64,000 nucleotides of DNA from Amorphophallus konjac. Its lineage: Eukaryota; Streptophyta; Magnoliopsida; Alismatales; Araceae. Positions 23,701 through 33,302 of this stretch are shown one piece after another (within the stretch, counting starts at the first letter, position 1; the number at the start of each line of letters is the position of its first letter). Made by a program: the position numbers and the translations under genes. The stretch lies in the NCBI GenBank assembly GCA_022559845.1, contig CM040123.1:298270642-298334641 (forward strand). The letters are read 5' to 3'. The notes beneath the pieces were generated by a model. The model was not told where the DNA came from and did not search any database. It saw only the letters and a list, made by a program, of their open reading frames with translations.

Positions 23701-24353
23701 ACCTGACCGAGACTTTCGGCACCCTCATGAAGTACAGCATGAAGCTCAACCCTGCCAAGTGTGCCTTTGGAGTAAGATCTGGGAAGTTTCTGGGTTTCCT
23801 GGTCACTCAGCGGGGGATCGAAGCAAACCCTGACAAGGTCCAGGCCATCCTGGACATGCGCCCGCCCACGTGCATTAAAGACGTCCAGCGTCTGACGGGG
23901 CGTGTCGCCGCTCTCAGTCGTTTCCTGTCCCGTGCGGCCGAACGATGCTTGCCCTTCTTAAAGCTAATGAGGGGGCCTAAAATAGCGTCTGCTACGTTCG
24001 CATGGGACGGGGAATGCCAGACAGTGTTCGCCGAGCTCAAAGAGCTCCTAGCTTCACCCCCGGTGCTTTCCAAGCCCGTTGCGGGCGAGGTTTTGCTGCT
24101 CTATCTCTCGGCGACGCCATCAACGGTCAGCTCGGTCCTAGTCAGAAATGACTCGGGAGTCGAGAGGCCGGTCTACTACACCAGCAAGGTGCTCGGCGAG
24201 GCCGAGCGGAGGTACCCCGCAACCAAGAAACTCGTGCTAGCGTTGGTTACCTCCGCGAAGCGCCTTCGACCCTACTTCCAGGGGCATCCCATCACCGTGC
24301 TAACCGGCGAGCCACTGAAGAAGATTCTGGCCCACCCCGAGGCCTCGGGGTGA
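20787..24353 (+). CDS. gag-pol: Gag-protease-reverse transcriptase-RNase H part of the Tat polyprotein (ends at an in-frame TGA)
   Basis: The product packages and copies the element's RNA. The start is the methionine of MVRKSSGRR, 18 bases after the primer site; 1188 codons follow. The order is a basic, Pro-rich N-terminus; Gag core about residues 215-395 with FKLYDGQGDPADHYDSF and LVQGAQAWFRAL; a knuckle-like HCLFHGDHGHHTGDC about 455-470; an aspartic protease with LVDNGSAPDVL near 585. Reverse transcriptase is at about 815-1010 with WRMCVDFTDLNKATPKD and the catalytic YIDDM near 954. An RNase H follows about 1080-1185, in which the usual first Asp is replaced in LYLSATPSTVS. The TGA falls right after this RNase H, and the same frame continues to 26210. 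The single stop probably inactivates this copy unless it is read through. Confidence 0.93.
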   Translation: MVRKSSGRRSAGGAGKAVAAAGGVPPRVSQSPPSNASVPTNGPPPPPAETGAPLDGGANAFQALNEKMDVLVELMRAQAARDARSRAPSGSPPRRSATQHTAGGRFTLRGRQLLRNDVGGPSQAPPAEQEASSTPRRGKQGARPPRPGTSAPGDRHDAPPSPTARPQPELSLRLRDFERRFAEQEHALRALQKTSFPKDEEKSPFSEYILKAEVSPRASIPTFKLYDGQGDPADHYDSFDALVTLHGTPDPIKFRAFAATLVQGAQAWFRALAPGSIRDFRQFGRIFKESFAGSAPPRSVAGLLALKQAQGERLRTYVHRFKSEALRIPRLDVASATTALTGGTRDENLRRELVLHPPSTLAELVTLALRHAECEEVLSACRDTTGSGREGDKKRTSEPNPGSSKKRDREGERKRKYERYTPLTAPVYEIYEDIKDSGLLLQPEPMRSKNRKWDRHCLFHGDHGHHTGDCHQLQDEIERLIRLGHLARFTIGHKEDRDAAEEIDNAPRGVHINVISGRAASGGDTSRGRKRHAERASRALEPPKGPPMKPQVIVFSDQDLEGLSTPHDDALVISAMINHCNVDRILVDNGSAPDVLSYDCFLKMGEDPSKLRPIRTPLCGFNGLATYPEGALSLPVTIGTPPKTVTVIVDFIVIKGMIAYNAIFGRKILSRIKAVPSTYHQKMKFPTKNGLGEVRGNQATARRCYNISVEASRPDGNDKGPRGVEGKTVTAEPGGELLTVFLNDDPALGVRIGSDLPPKEQQQYKEFLSGYVRVFAWSDDQLPGIPEETVMHKLNLDATVRPVQQRRRKHVLEKQVIIKAQVTKGQETGLFRPVLYPTWLVNVVLVSKTTGKWRMCVDFTDLNKATPKDCYPLPSIDQLVDSTSGNEILSFLDAYSGYHQIRMNPEDVEKTAFITDYGVYCYIRMPFGLKNAGATYQRLVNHMFEGRLGRNVEAYIDDMLVKTPRAHDHLTDLTETFGTLMKYSMKLNPAKCAFGVRSGKFLGFLVTQRGIEANPDKVQAILDMRPPTCIKDVQRLTGRVAALSRFLSRAAERCLPFLKLMRGPKIASATFAWDGECQTVFAELKELLASPPVLSKPVAGEVLLLYLSATPSTVSSVLVRNDSGVERPVYYTSKVLGEAERRYPATKKLVLALVTSAKRLRPYFQGHPITVLTGEPLKKILAHPEASG
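24351..24353 (+). other. In-frame TGA between the two RNase H domains
   Basis: The stop falls after HPEASG and before LVKWAIMLG, in a linker conserved in related elements. Frame is kept on both sides. A C-to-T change of an arginine codon at a CpG explains it simply. The next base is C, a context that weakens UGA termination in plants, but programmed readthrough is not shown. Confidence 0.85.
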
Positions 24354-26210
24354 CTTGTCAAATGGGCCATCATGCTCGGGGCATACGACATCTCGTATCG
24401 GCCACGATCAGCTATCAAGGGGCAAGCGCTCGCCGACTTCATCGCCGAGAGCACCGTTCCGGTCGAGGACAGGCCTCCGACAGCAACCGGGCCAACCTGG
24501 GAACTGTTCGTCGATGGATCGTCCAACTCGGTCGGCAGCGGCGCAGGGATCCTCCTAAGGTCCCCCGAAGGAATAGAGTTGCAGTACGCCCTAAAGTTCA
24601 ACTTTCCGGCGTTCAACAATGCTTCCGAGTACGAGGCCCTTATCTCGGGGGCCCGCATGGCCCGACGGTTGGGGGCTGAGCGAGTCAGGATCCACACCGA
24701 CTCCCAGCTGGTCGCAAGCCAGGTCAGTGGCGAGTACGAAGCTCGGGAGGCACCTATGATCAAATACCTCCAGTTGGTCCGGAGCCTGGCCCAGCAGTTC
24801 GAGGAGTTCGAGGTAGTCCGAATAGCTCGGGAGCAAAACTCTCGGGCGGACGCCCTGTCCCGACTGGCCTCCTCCCTAGACCCGGAAGGTACACGATCGG
24901 TCCTCCTAGAAGAGCTAGAGCGCCCGAGCATAGACTCGGAGCTCCTCGCCATTGACTCGGCCACTCCCGACGACTGGCGCTCCCCCTACCTATCCTGGCT
25001 ACGAGACTCCCAGGAACCCTCCGACTCTCGAGAAGCCCGCCGGATGAAGTACCAAGCTCGGCGCTTCGTCATCCTCGACAACGCCCTCTACCGAAGATCG
25101 TTCTCCGGGCCCCTTCTGAAATGCCTCGGCCCCGACGAAGCGAGCCAAGCTATTGAGGAGATTCATCAAGGCCTGTGCGGAGCACATTCAGGAGGTCGGT
25201 CGCTGGCCAGAATCCTGCTAAGGCAAGGATACTGGTGGCCGACCCTCCAGCGCGACTGCACGGCTTACGTACAACATTGCGACCGTTGCCAGCGGTTCGA
25301 CCATTTGGTCCACCAGCCGGCCACGGAACTTGTCACCCTTACCGAGCCCTACCCTTTCGCTCGGTGGGGGATCGACATCCTTGGGCCATTCCCAACGGCT
25401 CAATCCCAGAAGAAGTTCATCATCGTCGCCATCGACTACTTCACCAAATGGATCGAGGCTGAAGCAACAGCGAGGATCACCGAGACAGTCGTCTGGGGTT
25501 TCGTATGGAAATCGATCATTTGTCGCTTCGGCATCCCCCGAGTGATAGTGAGCGATAACGGGCGGCAATTCGACTCTCGACACTTCCGAGATAGATGTGC
25601 CGACCTAAATATCCGCAACCACTTCACTTCGGTCGCCCACCCTCAGGCCAACGGGCTGGTTGAAAATGCCAACAAGACCATCTTGAAGGGCATAAAAACC
25701 AGACTCAGCAAGGCTAAGGGTAGCTGGCTCGAGGAACTGCCTAGCGTACTATGGTCGCACCGAACGACCCCCAGAACAGCAACCGGTGAGACCCCTTTTC
25801 AACTGGTATATGGCACCGAAGCCGTCGTTCCATTGGAAATCGCCAATCCGTCTCTCCGAGTGATCAGCTTTTTGCCCGAGGCAAACGAGCAGAAGCTGCT
25901 CGAGAACCTCGACCTGGCAGACGAACTCCGAGAGATCGCGAACGTCCGAGCTACGGAGTACCAGCGCCGCCTCACTCGGTACTACAACGCCAGGGTCCGA
26001 GGCAGACAATTCCGACCAGGGGACTTCGTCCTCAGGAAGGCAGAAGCCTCTCGACCACTAGAGGCGGCGGGCAAGCTATCCCCCAATTGGGAAGGCCCCT
26101 ACCGAGTGATCGAGACGCTCGGGAAAGGTGCGTACAGGTTAGCCACAATAGAAGGGGAACCCATTCCCCGGACATGGAACGCAACCACACTACGCAGATT
26201 TTATTTCTGA
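24354..26210 (+). CDS. pol: Second (archaeal-type) RNase H and integrase of the Tat polyprotein, same frame after the TGA
   Basis: This continues the upstream frame without a shift, so it is the C-terminal part of one polyprotein. From about 24490 an extra RNase H shows all four expected acidic residues, in FVDGSSN, SEYEALI, HTDSQLV and NSRADALSRL. It is diagnostic of Tat and thought to replace the decayed RNase H upstream. Integrase has the zinc-binding pattern H-x-H...CDRCQR at 25165-25290. Its catalytic triad is Asp in WGIDILG (25374), Asp in SDNGRQ (25554) and Glu in GLVENANKT (25662), with 35 residues between the last two (DD35E). The C-terminus ends with a PGDFVLRK / NWEGPYRV block, normal for gypsy integrases. 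The next ATG in frame is 24372, but independent initiation is unlikely. Confidence 0.9.
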   Translation, partial: LVKWAIMLGAYDISYRPRSAIKGQALADFIAESTVPVEDRPPTATGPTWELFVDGSSNSVGSGAGILLRSPEGIELQYALKFNFPAFNNASEYEALISGARMARRLGAERVRIHTDSQLVASQVSGEYEAREAPMIKYLQLVRSLAQQFEEFEVVRIAREQNSRADALSRLASSLDPEGTRSVLLEELERPSIDSELLAIDSATPDDWRSPYLSWLRDSQEPSDSREARRMKYQARRFVILDNALYRRSFSGPLLKCLGPDEASQAIEEIHQGLCGAHSGGRSLARILLRQGYWWPTLQRDCTAYVQHCDRCQRFDHLVHQPATELVTLTEPYPFARWGIDILGPFPTAQSQKKFIIVAIDYFTKWIEAEATARITETVVWGFVWKSIICRFGIPRVIVSDNGRQFDSRHFRDRCADLNIRNHFTSVAHPQANGLVENANKTILKGIKTRLSKAKGSWLEELPSVLWSHRTTPRTATGETPFQLVYGTEAVVPLEIANPSLRVISFLPEANEQKLLENLDLADELREIANVRATEYQRRLTRYYNARVRGRQFRPGDFVLRKAEASRPLEAAGKLSPNWEGPYRVIETLGKGAYRLATIEGEPIPRTWNATTLRRFYF

Positions 26211-27425
26211 ATACTGTATCAACAAGTTGGGTAAAATAAACCCCCTTATCTTTCGCATTCATTCAAGATAACTGTTGGTACATCAGAAAGGCAACTGCCA
26301 ATACATTACATAACAAAAAGCGAAAATCCATCTGGCACCGCAGCAAACGGCCATCGCCCGGTCGACCCGGTCTTGACCTTCTCGCATCCAGCCACTGACT
26401 CTGCCTCGCGTAGAAACTGGCTCGGACAAGAGATGGTCGACCCAGTTGGCTCGGGTGGCCCGTGACAAAGGTGACAGAGGGACGGCAAGGAGAAGGCCAC
26501 CTTTCACGCAAGGAAGGCTACCTTCCAAGTTGGCAACAACCTGGAAAAAGGGCACGCCGCGAGGGTCCCCTTTCTTCCAAACTGCCAACTCTTTGGAGGC
26601 GAACAGAAAGCAAGCAGCCCCCGAAGAGTGAAAGAAATGAAGAACAAAAGAGAGAGAAAGAGGCTGCGGACAGGGATAAGGAAGGGACTGGAGCCGCCTC
26701 CTCCCCTCCCACGGAGGGGAATGGCGGCCGGCATCCCTAACTCCCCCGTCCACCCTCCATCTCGGCGTCCGCCCGGAAGCCTCGCCGGAGCCAAGAGGAG
26801 GCAAACGGCGTGCCCCCGCACGTCGAAGCCCTCTCCCGATCCGCGCGGCGACCGTCGGACCCGTCTCATGCACGCGCGGCGACCGTGGGACCCGACCAAT
26901 ATTCCAGGACAGCTGGAACCAGCCGCTCCCCGTCGTCAGCAGCATCACCTTCTGAAGGGTCCTCCATGCTCCGATCGCGGCGGTGCAACGCAAAGCGAAG
27001 ACGAGGGAATAAGAGCAGACCACCGGCGAGAGTCCTAAGTGTTAAGAGAGAAGGAGCACCCTTCGGTCCTTTTTATAGGCCAAGGGAGGCCACGCGCCTT
27101 AAATGACTCCCCCCTCGAAAACACGCTACATGACCTCCCTGGGAAGGTCACCTCAAAATCCTTGCCCCCCGCCCTAGCGGGATTCGCGAAGCACCTCAAC
27201 TTTCAAAGCATGGTAATACGGAAGGACGCCCGCCAGAAGTCTCCCGAATCGACGTGCGAAAACGGCGCAAAAAATATCGATACTTTCCAACTGCCCCGAT
27301 ACGCCAACCGAATCACAGCAAAGATAGCGATCAAATAAAGTAAGTTATTTATTGCCTCCCATAAAAGCCTCTTACAACCAGGAAGACGAACAAAAAGAGG
27401 AAGGGGCAAAATAAAACAAAATACA
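26211..27425 (-). other. Gap between integrase and the antisense gene, with a minus-strand TATA box
   Basis: About 1.2 kb carries no recognised protein. On the minus strand CCTATAAAAAGG (TATA core 27070-27077) could start a second antisense transcript near 27040 running toward integrase. Frames below it, up to about 246 codons, are Arg/Gly/Pro-rich and unfamiliar. Alternatively this is just the 3' untranslated region of the antisense gene and of gag-pol. Confidence 0.45.
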
Positions 27426-30024
27426 TCAGGCCTTGGGCCCACTTTGAAGCTCGGGAACCGCAGTAGGGGACGCGTCACCCCCGGTACCCTCGGCGACGGC
27501 CGGCCCGGACACTGACCTCGCCTGTGCGAGAACTGTCCCGGTCGCGAGCCCTCCCGAGGCTTCCGGAGCTGGTGACCCCGCAGGGGGCGACTCCTCCGGT
27601 GCTTCCCCAGCCGAAGATGAGGAGCTGGAATCTGACTCGTCCGAGTCATAACGCTGGCCATAAGGAAAATCACCTCCGGCCAGGTGCTCATTAGCATAGT
27701 TCATCGCCCGGCGATAGCCCTGCCTGAACCCCTTTCGAGCACCCCGGCGGAGCGCTACCTCGTAGTAGGGTAGGGCGGCTGCGATCAGGTCGGCCGAGTA
27801 AGCTTCCGAGCCTTTATAGCGCTCGATCGCCTCCGCCTCGACCTGCCCGTCCCGAGCCCGCTCCGCCTCAGCCGCACGCTCTTCCGCCCTCGCCAGACGC
27901 TCCTCCAGCTCGGTCATCCTCCGCTCGGCCTCGGTCATCCGACCCTCCGCCCGGGCTCGGTCCGCCTCGGCCTCGGCGCGAAGGCGCTCCGCGTCCTCCG
28001 CCCGATCCTGCAGCTCGCTGCGCTCAAGTTCCCAGAGGCTATCCAGCTCGATGTGACGTTGACGCTCATCTTCTAGACGTTTGCTCTTCCTCTCGAGCGA
28101 TTCTTGGGCCCTTGTCAGCTGCTCGGCCAGCACCTCGGCTTCCCGTCGGCTCGACCGCGCCAACTCCCTGAATGTGAGGAACTCCCGCCGAAGCCCCTCG
28201 TGCTCCCCCTCGAGCCGAGCTAGTTTCCCCTCGCATCCACCAAGGGTCCAGGCGAGCTTCGACCGCTCCGCCTCCGTCCGGGCGTGCGCCTCTGCCATCA
28301 CGGCCGCTGTCCGAGCTATAACCAGGCCGCCCTCCATCAGGATGTCAAGGACCCCGGCAGGAGTGCTGCGCTTTTCTCCTCCCCTCGTCCTATCGGCGAT
28401 CGACCGGCAAATCCGGTACAGGTCACCCGAGACACCAAGCCTGACCAGAGCTTCCGGCAAAGGGGACCGCTCCACCCCGGGCACCCCGCCAGAAGGCCCT
28501 GTTGTAGCGGCGAAACTAACCGCCCCGCGCACCACGGTCGGTTGGGGTTGCAACGCCTCCCCGGGCGAACCCCCACCCTCGACCGGCGCCGCGGGATCAA
28601 CGGCACCAGAAACTGCCGGCACTTGGGGTTGCGACGCCCCCGCGGGCACACCCCCATCTGCTCCGACCGAACTCTCGGTCCCAGCGCCGGCCACGCCGGC
28701 ATCGGCCCCTTCTGTCCCTACAGAGGGGAGAGCCGACCCATCACCTCCCTCTGCGGGGCCCCTGGTCTCCTTGGCCCCCTCTCGCTCGGCAGATGGGAGA
28801 GCCAGCCCAGAAGGGTCGGCCCCATCCTGCCCCCGAGAGGGGAGCGCCACCGAGCCAGAGTCGCCCCCGACGGCGGTAGGAAGACCGGCTTTCCTGGCCC
28901 TCTTCCTGGCCTTCGCGGCCTCCCGCAATTTCCCCACCAGGGGATCCTTGCGCTTCAGGCCGGTCGATCGAGAAGTCCCCTCAGGGGCCGCCCCCTTGCC
29001 CTTATCTCGGGCATGAGCGCGACCCGCCGAGACATCAGGTTCGTCGGCTGCCGAGTCTTCTCCCAGATCGATAACCTCGGCCGCCTCCTCCAGAGGCTCC
29101 CGCCTCACATCTGCAACAAGAAGAAGCCCCAGTCAGGAGGAGGAAAAAGAGTTACCACCCCAGAAGAAGAGCCTCAAGAGCCATACCTGACGACGTCAAC
29201 CGCGAGAGAAGACACCGTTCGATGTTCTCCGGCGTCACCAGCTCCTCGGTCGATTGGCGATTCTCCAGAAGACGGGCAGCCTGCTGCTCCACGTGGGGAG
29301 GGAACTCCTCCTGGCGAGGGGGTAGATTCGGGTGGAAATTGGGCGAGGTCCGGCATCTCCAGATCTCGTCCGTCGCCACCGCCTTCACCCAGAAGATCTG
29401 AGTCTTCCACCCCTTGTGCGAAGAATCCTTCGCCGCGAGCGAGATGCAGCTCCTGTTCCTTCGCGCCTGGATGAAGTAAAAACCTTTCCCAGCCGATGGA
29501 TGCGCCTTCAGCTCGAAGAAGAAGTGGAAAAGGTCCAGAGACAGGAAGATGCCGCGTTGATGGCACAAAATCCCAAAGGCAGAAAGAAGAAGATAGGAGT
29601 TGGCCACCAACTGGATAGGCGCCAACCGGAAAAAAGTGAGAAGCTGCAGTACGTAAGGATCGAAAGGAAGCCGGAATCCACTCTTCCAGGCCAAAAGAAA
29701 GGTGCAAATGTGCCCATCGCGGTCGTCCAGACTCGTCTCATATGGAGTGGCAGCAGCAAAGCTATAGCGGAAAGGCAGACGGAAACGGTGCTCCAGCCTC
29801 CGCACCTCCGCTTCTCCCAACTCGCTACAGTTGGGGACGGGATCGCGCCTCACGAGCACAAGCTCCAGACTCTGATCCGCCATCGAATCGGGAGAAGATC
29901 CCTCGTACGAGCTTGAAGACTCAGGGGGAGAAGGAAGCTGCCGGACCGCCTCCGCGGTTATCCTCGCCAACTCTTCAAACGCCGCCGCAAGGCTCCGCGT
30001 CTCCGCTGTGCTCTCACGGCGCAT
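27426..30024 (-). CDS. Antisense gene of the Tat element: two exons, about 840 aa, plant transposon-associated domain plus coiled coil
   Basis: Exon 1 is 30024-29187, exon 2 is 29110-27426, on the strand opposite to gag-pol. The intron (29186-29111, 76 nt) has donor CAG|GTATGG and acceptor TTCTTCTTGTTGCAG|AT. Unspliced, exon 1 would hit a stop within 36 bases; spliced, phase 1 joins to the exon 2 frame exactly. Exon 1 encodes a globular domain with FRLPFDPYVLQLL and LAPIQLVANSYLLL, resembling the 'putative gypsy type transposon' family found in antisense frames of plant Tat elements. Exon 2 has a Gly/Ala/Pro-rich linker, about 200 residues of Glu/Arg/Ala-rich coiled coil, and a conserved-looking tail with YYEVALRRGARKGFRQGYRRA and a Ser/Asp/Glu-rich end. 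ATG at 30024 is the first methionine; a TTG precedes it. The role of these antisense proteins is unknown; a link to regulating the element or its RNA is only a guess. Confidence 0.82.
29111..29186 (-). other. 76-nt intron in the antisense gene
   Basis: It begins GTATGG and ends in a pyrimidine tract followed by GCAG, with a CTGAC branch-site-like motif about 30 nt before the acceptor. Length is near the lower limit for plant introns. The splice keeps the frame, which a chance pair of sites would do only one time in three. Confidence 0.75.
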
Positions 30025-30279
30025 CAAGAAGCAAGGAAAGCCTAAAACCCTGGAAGCCTAGAACGATGAACAGCACCCCCTATAAACCCCTGAGGGTGGC
30101 GGCGCGCCGTTCCGTGCTCCGAGAAAAAGGGGGGCCCCTTCGTTTCAAATCCGTCAGGATCATCATTACGGGCCTCGGCGACCGCTATAAGCGGCTACAT
30201 AACGCCAACGGAATTCCACCCACCTGAGCCACGCCGGTCCAAAGCCTCGAAAATCTACTCATCCGAGCCTCCTTGGCTC

Positions 30280-30299
30280 GGGAGTAGGAGGGGGACAAG
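30280..30299 (+). other. Polypurine tract of the Tat element
   Basis: GGAGTAGGAGGGGGACAAG lies immediately before the TGGAGAG start of the 3' LTR, as needed to prime plus-strand DNA. Confidence 0.85.
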
Positions 30300-31087
30300 T
30301 GGAGAGGGGGATTTCCGCAGCCCACCACAAAGGCAGCCCAACAAGACCTACAAGGTCCAACCGGGCGAGCCCACCCAAGTGATAGCCCACAGGGCCCACT
30401 TCGGAAGAAAAGCCCAATAAATAAAGACTCGAGGAACCAACTCTCCCCGGCGGCCTTCTAGGCTCGGAGGGCCCGAGACAACGGTCAGGTCGCATGGAAG
30501 GTCCGGTCTAAAGCCCACTCTCCGACCCAGAGAAAAGAGGCTCCAGCCGACCTATCCGACCCCACCTTCGCCGGGCCATGCCTATCGCTCGGACACGAGC
30601 CAGCATCCCCGTAGCTCGGTGAGACCGCTTGATTATCTGCAGGTGCGGCCGTTCAGAGTCCTCCGCCAGCGGGAGAGTCATGGGAGCTGCCGAATTCCAA
30701 GGGGATAACGCCCCCACGATCCGGCCATGAAAGCCCCCGCTGAAGACGTAACTCCCGCCGGGAAGCCCTCAGCTCACCGGACTCTTAAAAGGCGACGCAC
30801 TATTTAAGCCAGAGATACCCTCCGGAAGATGGTAAGATGAACTAGCCATTCACATACCCTAAGCTCCTGAGCACGATTCGCTTCACCCTTGGTGGAGAGG
30901 ATTCTCGCGCATCAGCTCTCTCCTCCCCCCATTATCGCTTCCACCATCGCTCTACTGACTTAGCCATCGGAGGGTTTTCCCCCAGGGAGATCCCCTGGGC
31001 CCTCTGATACGTTTCCCTTCTCTTGCAGAAACATCTTCTGGTGATCTACAGCCCGCACAGGACACAGCGCGAGATTCCGCCTCTTCA
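30300..31087 (+). repeat. 3' LTR of the Tat element
   Basis: This 788-bp LTR differs from the 5' LTR by seven substitutions and a 3-bp insertion near 30650. It is followed by the target duplicate gggct. Confidence 0.97.
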
Positions 31088-31726
31088 GGGCTATTGATAA
31101 GTGTTATATTTTATATCATAAGTTGCATCACATTCATCACTTCTGAGCATTTAATGAGTATAATTGTGCATTAATATGGATAAAACTCATTCTCACCATT
31201 AATTTGAGTTTATCATCAATTTTGAGCCAAAATAGCTGTATGAGAAATATTTAGGAAAATACACAATTATTATAATTTATTTTTGAAGAATATTGATTAT
31301 TTTAATTTTTTGAATTTTTAAGAAATAGCGACCGGTGGATCAGACGCCATTTCTGAATTTTTATGAAAAAAAGAATGAGGGACTGAGTAAACGGGCACCC
31401 ATTTGTTTGACTGGAAAAGAAAAAAGAAAAAGGCAAATTAGCGACTGCGTATACGGGCGCTATTTCATTTGATGAAAATGGAAAAAAAAGAAAAGCTAAA
31501 AAATAAGAAGAATTAGCGACCATCCAAGCAGACATAGTTTCTTTGGAAAAGAATGTGTAACCGTCCAAGCAGCCGGTCATCCAATTATATGAAAAATCAG
31601 AAGAAAAATGAAGAAAAATGGAAAAGGAATGAGCGACTCTTTGCACAGTCGCCAATTCCGTGATTTATGGAAAAAAAGGAAATATTAAAATAAGGAAACA
31701 AGAATGAGCGACCATTATGGAAGACC
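31088..31726. other. AT-rich DNA after the Tat element, no gene seen
   Basis: This resumes the sequence interrupted at 19964. It is A/T-rich with scattered AGCGACC / CCGTCCAAGCAG repeats between 31320 and 31720. No frame with recognisable content is present. Confidence 0.5.
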
Positions 31727-32480
31727 ACTACAAGCAAAATGGAAAACACTAACGTAATTTTTCGACGGTAATATATCCGTCGGAAAGACGTCAGAACTAT
31801 TATAACTTTCTAACGGAAAATATTATGTCGCAAATCGTCGATAAATACGGACTGATTTCTGACCGATTATTTTGGGCGAAAAACTGTCTCTAGAAAGAGA
31901 CAACTTTGAGACAATTTAAATTTCGTCGGAATTACGTTGGTAATTACCCACTGATTTTCGACAACAAAATTTTCGTCAGTAATATTTACATATATTTATG
32001 TAATAATTATTAGAAATAAACAGAAATATGTGTGTAAATTCTGACTTATTTCTGACTGAATAAGATTCCGTCGGAAACACTTGGAATAGCTTATGTTTAA
32101 CCGTAATACGTATATGTAATAAATGACAAAAACAAATATAAATATATCAATAGTTTAGCTAGATAATATTCGAACTCGAATCTGTATTAATTAGCGGATA
32201 ATATTCTAAATCGTATTTATTATTTCAGATACGGATAATATTCGAATTTGAATTGGACCGGATACGGATATTATAATATTCGTTTCATAAAATATCTGTT
32301 CGTAATATTATAAATCATATAATATATATATATATATATGTGCAAATAATATATTATAAAATATATAATATAAAATATAATATATAAAAATATGATAAGA
32401 AGGAAGATTGTTACACTTCTCGAAACTGTAATAACTACCCAATTTTAACTATTTGACTAATAAAATTAAAACCAGCCGTA
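31727..32480. mobile_element. Possible non-autonomous CACTA-type DNA transposon fragment
   Basis: CACTACAAGCAAAATGG starts the segment in the style of CACTA terminal repeats. It is followed by repeated CGTCGGAA / CCGTCGGAAA motifs (31760-32070) like CACTA sub-terminal repeats. A candidate right end, GTAGTG near 32475-32480, is a poor inverted match and the flanking 3-bp duplication does not fit. The left end is therefore much better supported than the right. Confidence 0.4.
32316..32340. repeat. (AT)n microsatellite
   Basis: A run of alternating A and T lies inside a wider AT-only region (about 32270-32395) with AATATTCG motifs. Confidence 0.95.
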
Positions 32481-33300
32481 GTGAGACCCTTCGTCTTTAA
32501 AAACCTCAACTCATGAGTAGTTGGCATAAGTTGGGAGAGACCCTCCGTCTTCCACTGACTTTAGGCCTTCCACCGACTTCAGTAAACAAATACAAATACT
32601 TTACCCGCAACAGGAGTGCAGGACAGTAGGACTACAGGAGGGAGAGACGTATGCCAGGAGCCACCATTTTTCTATTTGTTAATGCCCCTCTCTCTCTCTG
32701 TCTGTCTGTCTCTCTCTTTCATTTGTCACCACTACAACTATTTTTCACGTTTAGACACCCATTTGTTATCCTTAGAAGTATTTGTCACCCTTACGACTTA
32801 TTTGTCACCCTTACGACGTATTTCTTACCCTTAGAAGCCATTTGTTTTTCCCCCATCCCTTGCTTTTCCCCCATCGCCGCAGACCATCGCCACCTTGTCC
32901 CCATGTGCCCACGGGTGCCCTACGCACCCTCCCTCTCCTCCGCGAACCAGCACCATCGTGAGTGCCGACCAGCCCACCGTCGCGCTCCCCCTGGCAGCCG
33001 CTCCGGCAGAGCACCGCTACCCCTCCGGTGCCGTGTCGTGGCAGCCGGCCGCTGTTCCAGTCGGACCTGCCCACCAACTGTTGTCCAACACCGCTGCAGC
33101 CGCCGTCCTCGGCCGGCCATCGCCATTCCGCCACCGCCGTCCGCGTAGGGCCTCTATAACATCACATCCAAGGTGTCACTGCCATGGTTTAATCCCTCAT
33201 GTCATGATTCATAATTTCATCTCTCAATTCACATGTTGGATGTATTTTTATTTTGTTTAATATAATTTTTCAGGATATACAAAAGTAGAAAATTGTCAAT
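32481..33300. other. Mixed low-copy-looking DNA: pyrimidine microsatellite, short tandem repeat and a GC-rich patch
   Basis: It holds a (CT)n(GTCT)n run at 32689-32721, then four copies of an ATTTGTCACCCTTACGAC-like unit of 20-25 bases at 32755-32850. A GC-rich patch at 32870-33160 has an open frame of about 165 codons rich in Pro, Ser, Arg and Ala. The patch could be a fragment of a gene's first exon, but I see no domain and both strands are open. Confidence 0.45.
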
Positions 33301-33302
33301 TT

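Larger units (their letters stand above)
19965..31087 (+). mobile_element. Young Tat/Retand-type Ty3/gypsy retrotransposon, nearly complete
   Basis: LTRs of 785 and 788 bp (19965-20749, 30300-31087) start TGGAGAGGGGG and end CTCTTCA. The element is flanked by a perfect 5-bp duplication gggct (19960-19964 and 31088-31092). It carries a primer site, one gag-pol frame broken by a single TGA, an archaeal-type second RNase H that marks the Tat clade, an antisense gene between integrase and 3' LTR, and a polypurine tract. I count seven substitutions and one 3-bp indel between the LTRs, about 0.9% divergence, so the insertion is recent. It is GC-rich compared with its surroundings. Confidence 0.97.

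Noticed and set aside
28081..29474. Plus-strand open frames of 311 and 396 codons opposite the antisense gene
   Set aside because: They mirror the GC-rich coding strand of the antisense gene, with Pro/Arg/Ser-rich translation and no domain; the minus strand has the coiled coil, the domain and the splice sites.
32651..33148. Possible host gene exon (165 codons, GC-rich)
   Set aside because: Low-complexity Pro/Ser/Arg/Ala content, both strands open, no splice or domain evidence; kept only as an unassigned GC-rich patch.
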